From Bacillota bacterium (GTDB lineage Bacteria > Bacillota_E > JAJZYS01 > JAJYTV01), in assembly GCA_021845645.1 (NCBI GenBank), contig JAJZVM010000080.1, positions 1 to 17,627 of the forward strand: a stretch of DNA of 17,627 bases, given 5' to 3'. Below are positions 1 to 6,826 of this stretch, in pieces. Made by a program: the position numbers and the translations under genes. The first letter of the stretch is position 1; every line of letters begins with the position of its first letter. A model generated the notes under the pieces. It saw nothing but the letters and a program-made list of their open reading frames with translations. It ran no database searches and had not been told where the DNA came from.

Positions 1-103
1 GGCGTCAGCCTGTGGAGGGTCAGGCTCTGGCAGCGGCCATCTGGCCACTGTGAAACCGGCCCCAATGAAGCAGGAAGTTAGCGTCAAAGCTACCTTCGGG
101 TAG
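1..103 (+). CDS. tnpB: TnpB (IS200/IS605-family OrfB) C-terminus, partial
   Basis: The frame starting at base 2 is open from the window edge to a TAG at 101-103 and gives 33 residues. It contains SACGG near its start and ends PAPMKQEVSVKATFG. An ACG turn followed by a Gly/Ser-rich stretch and a final 'KQE' is the usual tail of IS605 OrfB/TnpB proteins, the RNA-guided nucleases of these elements and relatives of Cas12. The RuvC and zinc-finger regions lie outside the window, so activity cannot be judged. The stop codon sits inside the terminal hairpin of the element, as is common when the omega (re)RNA overlaps the end of tnpB. It converges on gltX. The tail is short, so the family call is good but not certain. 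Confidence 0.72.
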   Translation, partial: ASACGGSGSGSGHLATVKPAPMKQEVSVKATFG

Positions 104-110
104 TTTTGAG
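1..110 (+). mobile_element. Right end of an IS200/IS605-family element, with terminal hairpin (omega-RNA 3' region)
   Basis: Bases 84-94 pair with 99-109 around a TTCG tetraloop at 95-98: an 11-bp stem with a single G-U wobble. The hairpin covers the tnpB stop codon. Subterminal imperfect hairpins at the right end are the recognition structures of IS200/IS605 Y1 transposases, and the same sequence forms the 3' end of the TnpB guide RNA. The exact cleavage site is not visible; it is placed just after the stem, near 110, and bases that follow would be host sequence acting as guide. The left end, any tnpA and the bulk of tnpB are outside the window. Confidence 0.6.
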
Positions 111-165
111 TAGGTCTAACGGAACGGTTTGCCCCGCCTTTGGGACAGCCCCTCGCTCTGTCTCG

Positions 166-1617
166 TCAGACCCTTGAGAGTTTCTCGATCCCGACATCGA
201 TCCTGCGCAGTGCCTCGTCGCGGCCAAAGAGCTCCGAGAGCTCGCTCGCGCCGCCTGGGGTGAACTCCTTGCCCGAGAGGGCTACGCGCACCGGATACAT
301 GACCTGACCGTTCTTCACGCCGAGCTCCGCCGCCAGGCCCTCGAGCGCCGCGTGGACCTCCTCGTGGCCGAACGACGTCAGGGCACCGAGCGTGTCGCGG
401 GCGGCCTTCAGGCTGCGCAGGGCGACAGCGCTGTCGGTCTTCATCTTCTTGTGCGTGTAGAGGGCGGGGTCGTAGTCGGGCAAAGCGGCCACGAAGTCGA
501 TCTGCTCGGGGATCTCGGACAGCACCGCCGTGCGGGTGTGCATTAGGCGGCTGAGTGCGAGGAGGTCTACGGGGCACTCCCGCACCGTCTCCGGGTACCA
601 GTGCAGGGCCAGGTGGTGGAACTCCTCGAAGGGCAGCCTGCGGATGTACTCGCCGTTCATCCAGCGCAGCTTGACCGGGTCGAAGATCGACGGGGACTTC
701 GAGAGTCCATCGAAGCTGAAGGCGTGCACGAGTTCTTCGAGGGTGAAGAACTCCTGGTCGTTCCCCGGCGCCCAGCCGAGCAGGGCCACGTAGTTCAGGA
801 TCGCCTCGGGCAGGTAGCCCTTGTGGTCGTAGTCCTCGAACGAGGCGTCGCCGTGGCGCTTGCTGAGCTTCTCCGTGGCAGACTTGTTGATCACGGGCAG
901 ATGGACGTGCACAGGGACATCCCAGCCGAAGGCTTCGTAGATGAGGACGTACTTGGGCGTCGACGACAGGTACTCCGCCCCGCGCATGACATGCGTGATG
1001 CGCATCAGGTGGTCGTCCACGACATTGGCGAAGTTGTAGGTGGGGAAGCCGTCGGACTTCAGCAGCACGCTATCGTCGAGTTCCGCGTTGTCGACCGCGA
1101 TGTGGCCGAACACGACGTCCTCGTAGCTCGTCGTGCCGGTGAGCGGCGTGCGCTGGCGCACCACGGACGGCATGCCGGAGGCGAGGCGCTGTGCGACGTC
1201 GTCCGGCGTGAGGGCACGGCAGCGCTCGTCCTTGAACGGCCGCTTGTGCAGGCGGGCGGCCGCGCGCTGCGCCTCCGTCTCCTCCGGTGTGCAGAAGCAG
1301 CGGTATGCCCCGCCGCGCTCGATCAGCTCCTCGGCGTAGCGATGGTAGACCTCGAGGCGCTCGCTCTGCACGTAGGGGCCGTACGGGCCGCCGACATCCG
1401 GACCCTCGTCGTGCCGCAGGCCGACCCGCTCCAGGGTGTCGTAGATCGCCTGCACCGCCCCTTCCTGCAGGCGCCCCTGGTCGGTGTCCTCAATCCGCAG
1501 GATGAACTGCCCGCCGTCCTTCTTCGCCGTCAAGTAGGCGTATAGGCCCGTTCGCAGATTGCCAAGATGCATATACCCTGTCGGGCTGGGCGCGTACCGC
1601 GTTCGCACTGCCGCCAT
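166..1617 (-). CDS. gltX: Glutamate--tRNA ligase
   Basis: Class I aminoacyl-tRNA synthetase that charges tRNA with glutamate in the cytoplasm. The first ATG gives 524 aa, but the start at 1617 (483 aa, the usual family length) is preferred because GGAGG lies 6 nt upstream and the class I signature follows at once. Visible motifs are SPTGYMHLGNLRTG (residues 11-24, the HIGH region), ILRIEDTDQGR (39-49), GPYVQSER (80-87) and KLSKR (250-254, the KMSKS loop). Cys107 and Cys109 match the zinc knuckle; the second half is less canonical, with Cys133 but no Tyr four residues before it. The YMHLGNLRTG form resembles clostridial GltX. It has its own extended -10 promoter and is the last gene of the minus-strand block. 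Whether it also misacylates tRNA-Gln (GatCAB route) cannot be told here. Confidence 0.95.
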   Translation of the reverse strand: MAAVRTRYAPSPTGYMHLGNLRTGLYAYLTAKKDGGQFILRIEDTDQGRLQEGAVQAIYDTLERVGLRHDEGPDVGGPYGPYVQSERLEVYHRYAEELIERGGAYRCFCTPEETEAQRAAARLHKRPFKDERCRALTPDDVAQRLASGMPSVVRQRTPLTGTTSYEDVVFGHIAVDNAELDDSVLLKSDGFPTYNFANVVDDHLMRITHVMRGAEYLSSTPKYVLIYEAFGWDVPVHVHLPVINKSATEKLSKRHGDASFEDYDHKGYLPEAILNYVALLGWAPGNDQEFFTLEELVHAFSFDGLSKSPSIFDPVKLRWMNGEYIRRLPFEEFHHLALHWYPETVRECPVDLLALSRLMHTRTAVLSEIPEQIDFVAALPDYDPALYTHKKMKTDSAVALRSLKAARDTLGALTSFGHEEVHAALEGLAAELGVKNGQVMYPVRVALSGKEFTPGGASELSELFGRDEALRRIDVGIEKLSRV

Positions 1618-1648
1618 CGTCATCCTCCACCGCGTACAAACTTTCTCC

Positions 1649-1657
1649 ATTGTACCA
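1649..1657 (-). promoter_or_regulatory. Extended -10 promoter for gltX
   Basis: The minus strand reads TGGTACAAT: a TGn extension followed by TACAAT (five of six matches to TATAAT). No good -35 lies 16-18 nt upstream, as allowed for extended -10 promoters. Transcription would begin near 1642, leaving a leader of about 25 nt that contains the GGAGG site. Confidence 0.45.
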
Positions 1658-1710
1658 AGTCCTCGTGGCACTGCGCTGTCCCGTTTGCCCCGGACCCAAC
1701 GCGGCGCGTC

Positions 1711-1738
1711 GAGGGCCGCCCTCCGGGGGGCGGCCCTC
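1711..1738. terminator. GC-rich hairpin after the secreted-protein gene
   Basis: A perfect 11-bp inverted repeat, GAGGGCCGCCC / GGGCGGCCCTC, has a 6-nt loop and begins 8 nt beyond the TAG of the gene ending at 1747. No T-run follows on the minus strand, so it is a terminator-like or 3'-end-protecting hairpin rather than a textbook intrinsic terminator. Confidence 0.5.
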
Positions 1739-1746
1739 ACATCGCG

Positions 1747-2796
1747 CTACTGGTAGATGATCACGAGTGGAGGTGGATCGAGTCCCAGCACCATCGAGGG
1801 TGTCGCGACCGGATGGTCCTGCGTGTAGAAGAGCTTGATGCCGCCCGCGACGACGAAGTGGCTCTGCAGACGGTTCGCGTAGAATCCGTTAAGCAGTCCA
1901 TGGACGCCGAACGGCTGCCGGATCGGGATGACGTAGGGGATCTCTTCCTGGTGGATGAACCGCTCGTACTCCGACGACTTGAGCGGCCAGCCGCCGAAGC
2001 CGTCGAGGTCCCGCACCAGGACGACGTTGGGCTGCTCCGCGATCTGCTGCCAGTCCGGGACCATGCTTTCGATGAACTGGTGCAGGATCAGGATCTTCTG
2101 CGGCAGGTGGTAGCGCACCGTCAGGGACTGCAGGTACTGAAGGGCCCAGTTGATCGGCGGCGTCGGCATCGAACCGAACTCGACGCCGGGAATGTCCCCG
2201 GGCAGCATGGCGAACTCGGGATCGAGCGCCAGTTCGACGTCCGGCTGGCGCAGGAACGGCGCGAGGTATTTCACTTCGGTCTGCACCGTGGCGTGACCGA
2301 TCTGCACATCGAGAATCAGCAGCAGGTGGTGGCTGCGCGCGAGGTCGAGCTCGCTCTGGATCAGGGAGTACGGCATCTGGGCGCTGTAATAGCCGTTCGG
2401 GCCCGGGCTGCGTTGGGCGACAACGGCGACGAGCTCGAGCGCGCCGATCACAGGACGCGCGGGCGCCACCTGCCGGAAGGCCTGCTCCTGGGCCGCCAGG
2501 CGCTGCAGCATCGCCTGCGGCGTCCCCTGTCCCAGGACGCCCATCGTCGCCGACAGCGGGTTGCCGTAGTAGGAGATGATCCTGTACTTGGGCAGGAGGG
2601 TCGGGCCGAACCAGTCGAGGTTCGGCGCCGCTTGTGCTCTGGCTTGGCTCGGGCCGATGATTAGCCCGGCCGTTGCGAGCCCTGCCATGGCCAGCACGGC
2701 GAGAACGAGGCCGAGTCGATGACGCCACCGCGGGCTACGCCTTCGTGTTTGCACGAGGTTAGCATAACATGGCGACCGGTGTCGCACCGGTGGCAT
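1747..2796 (-). CDS. Secreted protein of unknown function, predicted barrel-like fold
   Basis: The product has 349 aa. A basic N-terminus with RRRSPRWRHR (18-27) leads into a hydrophobic segment (28-47) and an ARA-QA signal peptidase site after residue 54, so it is probably exported. The mature part alternates short hydrophobic strands with helices: YRIISYYGNP (71-80), IGALELVAVVA (117-127), HLLLILDVQIG (157-167), ELALDPEF (188-195), KILILHQF (234-241), NVVLVRDLDGFGG (257-269), and KLFYTQD (321-327) before a C-terminal VIIYQ. Strand-end acidic residues (D163, D192, E194, D263, D265) plus H239 look like a TIM-barrel active site, possibly glycosidase-like. I recall similar uncharacterised proteins in high-GC bacteria but know no named function. 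The ATG at 2796 abuts AGGAA; the GTG at 2787 is better spaced (9 nt) and may be the true start. An amt-linked role is not established. Confidence 0.82.
   Translation of the reverse strand: MPPVRHRSPCYANLVQTRRRSPRWRHRLGLVLAVLAMAGLATAGLIIGPSQARAQAAPNLDWFGPTLLPKYRIISYYGNPLSATMGVLGQGTPQAMLQRLAAQEQAFRQVAPARPVIGALELVAVVAQRSPGPNGYYSAQMPYSLIQSELDLARSHHLLLILDVQIGHATVQTEVKYLAPFLRQPDVELALDPEFAMLPGDIPGVEFGSMPTPPINWALQYLQSLTVRYHLPQKILILHQFIESMVPDWQQIAEQPNVVLVRDLDGFGGWPLKSSEYERFIHQEEIPYVIPIRQPFGVHGLLNGFYANRLQSHFVVAGGIKLFYTQDHPVATPSMVLGLDPPPLVIIYQ
2775..2791. repeat. Perfect inverted repeat across the start of the secreted-protein gene
   Basis: ACCGGTG-TCG-CACCGGT is a 7-bp perfect repeat with a 3-nt loop. 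It overlaps a second, mutually exclusive repeat, GCGAC-CGGT-GTCGC (2772-2785). Both fall in the first codons after the ATG at 2796, or across the GTG at 2787 if that is the start. A role in translation control or repressor binding is only a guess. Confidence 0.35.
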
Positions 2797-2816
2797 TTCC
2801 TGCGTTAATTGGGCGT

Positions 2817-2844
2817 GCGGCACCCGCCACAAAGCGGGTGCCGC
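2817..2844. terminator. Hairpin after amt
   Basis: A perfect 11-bp repeat, GCGGCACCCGC / GCGGGTGCCGC, has a 6-nt loop and lies 17 nt beyond the amt stop. The minus strand continues ACGCCCAATTAACG, so there is no U-tract. It probably limits read-through from amt or protects the transcript end, about 20 nt before the next gene's start. Confidence 0.5.
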
Positions 2845-2861
2845 GCCGTGGGTACCGTGGT

Positions 2862-4079
2862 CTAGTCGGCGTAGGCCGCCTCTCCGTGCAGGGCCTCGTC
2901 CAGGCCCCCGACCTCCACATCGCGCGAGACGCGCAACGTGCCCGCGAGGTCCAGTACCTTGAGAATGCCAAAGGTCACTGCGAAGGCGTACGCGCTCGTC
3001 ACGACGACCGCGACCACCTGCATCAGAAATTGGTGCAGATCGCCTTGGACGATTCCCTTGACGCCATTCACCGACGCCACAGCGAAGACGCCAAGCAGCA
3101 AGGAGCCCAAGACGCCACCGACCCCATGGCAGCCCCACACGTCGAGTGCGTCGTCCACGTTCTTCCACGTCATGCGCAGCCGCATGGCGCCGAACGGCAC
3201 GAGGCCGGCGAGCAGCCCTATGGCTGCGGCGGACCAGGGCTGCACGTAGCCGGCGGCGGGCGTGATGGTCGCGAGACCGGCCACCGCACCTATGAGAGCT
3301 CCTGAGATGGTCGGTTTGCGATCGACGAGCCACTGCACTGCGAGCCATGCGACCATCGCGACCGATGCAGCGACATCGGTGTTGACGAACGCCGTGGCGG
3401 CAACGCCATTGGCCGCCAAGGCGCTGCCGGCGTTGAAACCGAACCATCCGAACCAGAGGAGACCCGTGCCGAGCGCCACGAACGGCAAGTTGTGCGGCGT
3501 GCTCGATGTGCCCTTGGGCAAGAAGCGGCTGCCTACCACAAATACCGACGCGAGCGCGCCGAAACCTGCGCTGGCGTGCACGACCATGCCACCCGCGAAG
3601 TCCACGGCGCCCATCTGCGCCAGGAAGCCGCCACCCCAGAGCCAGTGGGCGATCGGAATGTAGACGAGCACGCTCCAGAGCACCAGGAACCAGAGATAGC
3701 CGGAAAACTTGACGCGATCGGCGAAGGCGCCGGTGACGAGTGCCGGGGTGATGATGGCGAACATCAACTGGAACGCGAAAAACACCAGGAACGGGATGGT
3801 GGCGCCGTGGGCCGGGTTTGGTGCCATGCCGACACCCTGCAGGCCGAAGTACCTGAGGTTGCCGATGATACCATGCCAGTCTGGTCCAAACGCCAGACTG
3901 AAGCCGCCCAGAACCCAAATGGTGGCCACAACCCCCATGGCGATGAAGATCTGCATCATGATGGTCAGTACGTTCTGCCGCCGCACAAGTCCACCGTAGA
4001 AGAAGGCGAGACCAGGTGTCATCAGCAGAACCAGGGCCGCGCTGATCAGGACGAATGCGGTGTCGCCCGTGTTGATCAC
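2862..4079 (-). CDS. amt: Ammonium transporter, Amt/MEP/Rh family
   Basis: An inner-membrane ammonium channel of 405 aa with about 11 membrane segments. The key pore residues fall at the same numbers used for mature E. coli AmtB: F107 and F215 (phenylalanine gate), W148 and S219 (recruitment site), D160, and the twin histidines H168 (VVHASAG) and H318 (WGCHGVGG). All are intact, so it should conduct ammonium. The start is a GTG; the preceding in-frame codons include a TGA, and GAGAGG lies 10 nt upstream. No glnK (PII) gene is adjacent, unlike most amtB loci. Instead it directly follows the response regulator of an Amt-fused kinase, which suggests transcription under that two-component system. 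The cytoplasmic tail after about residue 378 is short. Confidence 0.96.
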   Translation of the reverse strand: MINTGDTAFVLISAALVLLMTPGLAFFYGGLVRRQNVLTIMMQIFIAMGVVATIWVLGGFSLAFGPDWHGIIGNLRYFGLQGVGMAPNPAHGATIPFLVFFAFQLMFAIITPALVTGAFADRVKFSGYLWFLVLWSVLVYIPIAHWLWGGGFLAQMGAVDFAGGMVVHASAGFGALASVFVVGSRFLPKGTSSTPHNLPFVALGTGLLWFGWFGFNAGSALAANGVAATAFVNTDVAASVAMVAWLAVQWLVDRKPTISGALIGAVAGLATITPAAGYVQPWSAAAIGLLAGLVPFGAMRLRMTWKNVDDALDVWGCHGVGGVLGSLLLGVFAVASVNGVKGIVQGDLHQFLMQVVAVVVTSAYAFAVTFGILKVLDLAGTLRVSRDVEVGGLDEALHGEAAYAD

Positions 4080-4091
4080 GCGTCATCATCC

Positions 4092-4183
4092 TCTCGCGGA
4101 ATGTAGGCGCAGGACGCCCACTCCACCCTAGGACAGCTCGACGGCGGCACATATACGGGCAACTTCGTATTGTCTCGCGGAAT
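4092..4183 (-). promoter_or_regulatory. amt upstream region with an 11-bp direct repeat
   Basis: The 131-nt gap between the regulator and amt carries two identical copies of ATTCCGCGAGA on the minus strand, at 4173-4183 and 4092-4102, 81 nt apart start to start. A weak -10 (TATATG, 4150-4155) lies between them with no good -35, and the proximal copy runs into the amt ribosome site. A small CCACG-GTAT-CGTGG repeat is at 4184-4197. The copies could be binding sites for the adjacent NarL-type regulator; this is inference. Confidence 0.3.
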
Positions 4184-4210
4184 CCACGGTATCGTGGCCT
4201 TCCTGCGTCC

Positions 4211-4852
4211 CTACGGTTCGATGATGTGGTTGCGCACGGCGTAGAGGACGAGATCGCGCATGCCTCTGAGTCCCAGCTTACGCATGATGTTGGCGCGGTG
4301 GGTCTCCACCGTCTTTAGGCTCAGGCGCAGGAGGTCCGCGATGTCGCGGTTGTTCTGCCCGCTGGCAAGCAGTTCCACGATCTCGCGCTCCCTCGGCGAA
4401 AGGATGTCGCGTTCACGGCCCAGGCTGTAGTTCTCGACAAAGCCGGCGACCACATGACCCGCGATGTCCGGTGAGACGTAGGTGCCACCCGCCCGCACCA
4501 CCCGGATCGCCTGCAGGAGTTCCTCCAGGGCGTTGTCCTTGAGGACGTAGCCTTGCACTCTTTGGCGAAACGCCCTCGCGACGAAGTCTTCTCCCTTGTG
4601 CATCGTCAGGATGATGACATGGACGTCCGGCGCTACCTGCCTAAGGTGAGCAGCTACATCAAGCCCGCTGAGCTGAGGCAGGGAGATGTCGAGAATGGCG
4701 ACATCCGGCTTCAGGCGTTGGACTGCCTCCAGGGCGTCGCTTCCGGTGCCCGCCTCGCCGACCACATCGATGTCGTCTTCCTGCTGAAGCAGGATGAACA
4801 GAGACTGACGCAGGATCTTGTGGTCGTCAGCGATCAGGACCCTGGTCTTCAT
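4211..4852 (-). CDS. NarL/FixJ-family response regulator
   Basis: Cytoplasmic transcription regulator of 213 aa. The receiver domain (1-120) has the acidic pair D9-D10, the phospho-acceptor D55 in VAILDISLPQ, T83 in ILTMHKG and K105 in GYVLKD: a complete phosphorylation site. A LuxR-type helix-turn-helix follows at about 148-208, with LSPREREIVELLASG and KTVETHRANIMRKLGL. The ATG has GGAGGT 5 nt upstream. The gene overlaps the end of the Amt-kinase gene by 26 nt, so the two are translationally linked and the kinase is almost certainly its partner. The next gene downstream is amt, its likeliest target. Separate membership of another regulon cannot be excluded. Confidence 0.95.
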   Translation of the reverse strand: MKTRVLIADDHKILRQSLFILLQQEDDIDVVGEAGTGSDALEAVQRLKPDVAILDISLPQLSGLDVAAHLRQVAPDVHVIILTMHKGEDFVARAFRQRVQGYVLKDNALEELLQAIRVVRAGGTYVSPDIAGHVVAGFVENYSLGRERDILSPREREIVELLASGQNNRDIADLLRLSLKTVETHRANIMRKLGLRGMRDLVLYAVRNHIIEP

Positions 4853-6779
4853 ACGGCACCTCCATCGTCAAGGTCGTTCCTTGACCCACCCGTGTATCAA
4901 TGCGCAGTGTCCCGCCCAGCATCTGGATCCTCTCCTGCATGGATGTGAGGCCAAGCCCGCCGTGCACACGCTGACGCTCAAACCCCTGCCCGTCGTCCGC
5001 CACCTGCAGGACGCAGAGGTCCGGCCGCACGCGGACGAAGGCAACGTCCACGCGTGTCGCCCGGGCATGCTTGAGCACATTCGCCAGCGACTCCTGCAGC
5101 ACGCGGTACAGGTTGAGCGCTGCCGCCTCTTCCCAGCGCGGCATGTCTCCCTGCTTCTGCAGGCTGCAACGGATCCCGCTCGCCTTCTCCACGCCGCCGA
5201 GCAGGGCCCTCGTAGCCGCCTCGAGCCCCTGGCTCCGCAGAACGTCCGGACGCAGGTTCAAAAGAACGCCCCGCATCTCCTCGATCGCCTCGGTTGCGAG
5301 CTGCACGGTCCCGTCGACCTGCGTCGCGAAGCCGCCGTCGGCATTCTGGGCTCGCGCGCGGCCGGCGAGAATGCCCAGCCGCAGCTTGAGTGCGGCCAAG
5401 GACTGCCCGACGCCGTCGTGCAGGTCGCGCGCCAGCCGTACGCGCTCATGTTCCTGGGTTTCCACGAGCAGGCGCGCCTGCCGTTGCAGCAGCTGGTTCT
5501 GCGCCTGGATCCGTCCGGAGAGGTCGCTCGCCAGATGTTCATAGTGGCTGGTGCGCAGGTACTCCTGCCAGGAATAGATGTCGCCGAACTCCACGATGTT
5601 GAGGCCTTTCTCCTCCTCCGCCTCGGTCACCCGCAGGCCTAGCCACCTCTTGATCAGGTAGAACATCAGAAAGCCGAGGCCGAAGGACCATACGAAGTTG
5701 ACCGACACGCCAAGCAGCTGGACGAGAAACTGTACGAGCCGCGACTGCCCGCCCAGGAACTGCGGTGCGGCGAAGAAGGCGAGCAGCAGGGTACCCACGG
5801 CGCCACCGAAGCCGTGGATGGGAACCGCCCCGACCGCATCGTCCAGGCGCCTGCGCTCCAGCCACGCACTGGCCAACACGACCACTGCCCCCGCGATGAG
5901 CCCCACCAGCACCGCCTCAGGCGGCTGGACATAGGCCGAACTGGCGGTGATCGCCACCAGCCCACCGAGCGCGCCGGAAAAGATCGCTTCCATAAAGCTG
6001 TGGTCGCGGAAGAACACGTCGGTGGTGAGGAGAGCCCCCACCACGCCGCCGGCCGCCGCGAAGTTGGTATTGAGCAGGATGAGTCCGACGCGGCTGTCAA
6101 ACTGGAGCAGGCTGCCGCCGTTGAAGCCGAACCAGCTGAACCACAGGATGAACGTGCCGAGGGTGGCGAACGGGACATTGGAACGGCCCAGTTGCCGCGC
6201 CCGCCCTTCGGCGTCCCACCGGTCCTTGCGCGGACCAACGATCACGAGACCCGCGAGCGAGACCCAACCCGCGGTGGCGTGCACGACGGTTGCCCCCGCG
6301 AAATCCAGGTAGCCGAGACTCTTCAGCCAGGCCGACTGGCGCAGGAACATGCCTCCCCAGGCCCAATGACCGAAGAGGGGATAGATGACGCCGGCCATGA
6401 ATACAGCTGCGATCAGCAGAGGCACGAGACGTGTCCGCTCGGACATGCTGCCGGAGACGATGGTGACCGACGTCGCGGCGAACATGAGCTCGAAGAAGGC
6501 GAACACGTAGCCAAAGGAGTTGCGTGCCGTCGTCAGGTGCGTCAGGAAGAAGAAGCCGCCACCGATAAGGCCGAGGTGCGTCGGGCCGAACATGAACGCG
6601 AACCCCAGAAAGCCGAATACCAGCGTCGCGATGATGAACGTCAGCATGTTTTCGATGGCGACGCTGACGACGTTCTTGGCCTGGACAAACCCCACTTCGT
6701 AGCACACGAAGCCCGCCTGCATGAAGAAGACGAAGCAGGCGCTGACGATCACCCAGAGATGGTTGACACTGACGCCCAT
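4827..6779 (-). CDS. Amt-domain ammonium sensor histidine kinase
   Basis: A 650-aa fusion. Residues 5-380 are a complete Amt domain with about 11 membrane segments: F100 and F219 (gate), W141, D159, and the twin histidines H167 (VVHATAG) and H322 (PIHGFGG) are all kept. A linker (381-440) leads to a HisKA_3 dimerisation domain with phospho-acceptor H454 in RLARDLHDGVGQS. The ATPase domain (about 550-645) has N567 in LQESLANVLKHA, DDGQGF (595-600) and GGLGLTSMQER (607-617). The architecture matches the ammonium-sensing kinase Amt5 of Kuenenia stuttgartiensis. It probably sits in the membrane, reads ammonium through the Amt pore and phosphorylates the regulator encoded in the overlapping gene. 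GAGG lies 7 nt before the ATG. It starts 47 nt after the GGDEF-EAL gene, so it may be co-transcribed with it. Confidence 0.95.
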   Translation of the reverse strand: MGVSVNHLWVIVSACFVFFMQAGFVCYEVGFVQAKNVVSVAIENMLTFIIATLVFGFLGFAFMFGPTHLGLIGGGFFFLTHLTTARNSFGYVFAFFELMFAATSVTIVSGSMSERTRLVPLLIAAVFMAGVIYPLFGHWAWGGMFLRQSAWLKSLGYLDFAGATVVHATAGWVSLAGLVIVGPRKDRWDAEGRARQLGRSNVPFATLGTFILWFSWFGFNGGSLLQFDSRVGLILLNTNFAAAGGVVGALLTTDVFFRDHSFMEAIFSGALGGLVAITASSAYVQPPEAVLVGLIAGAVVVLASAWLERRRLDDAVGAVPIHGFGGAVGTLLLAFFAAPQFLGGQSRLVQFLVQLLGVSVNFVWSFGLGFLMFYLIKRWLGLRVTEAEEEKGLNIVEFGDIYSWQEYLRTSHYEHLASDLSGRIQAQNQLLQRQARLLVETQEHERVRLARDLHDGVGQSLAALKLRLGILAGRARAQNADGGFATQVDGTVQLATEAIEEMRGVLLNLRPDVLRSQGLEAATRALLGGVEKASGIRCSLQKQGDMPRWEEAAALNLYRVLQESLANVLKHARATRVDVAFVRVRPDLCVLQVADDGQGFERQRVHGGLGLTSMQERIQMLGGTLRIDTRVGQGTTLTMEVPYEDQGPDR

Positions 6780-6826
6780 ACGGTCGCCTCACATTCGCCC
6801 GCCACGGCGCTGGAGACTTGATGCTG

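Noticed and set aside
601..1545. Long plus-strand open frames opposite gltX, and similar ones opposite the GGDEF-EAL and gcvP genes
   Set aside because: High G+C makes antisense frames long; these are rich in Arg, Ala, Val and Asp with no motifs or ribosome sites, and well-recognised genes lie opposite.
1618..1740. N-terminal extension of gltX by 41 codons
   Set aside because: It runs through the promoter region and does not resemble GluRS; the start at 1617 fits the ribosome site and the family N-terminus.
2862..4152. The frame of the secreted protein stays open through amt, giving an apparent 801-aa protein on the minus strand
   Set aside because: Its first half is an out-of-frame, arginine-rich reading of amt with no family features; the true gene begins with its signal peptide near 2796.
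4827..4852. Overlap of kinase and regulator genes as a possible frameshift or fusion
   Set aside because: Both genes have complete domains, and the regulator has its own ATG and ribosome site; a 26-nt overlap is ordinary coupling.
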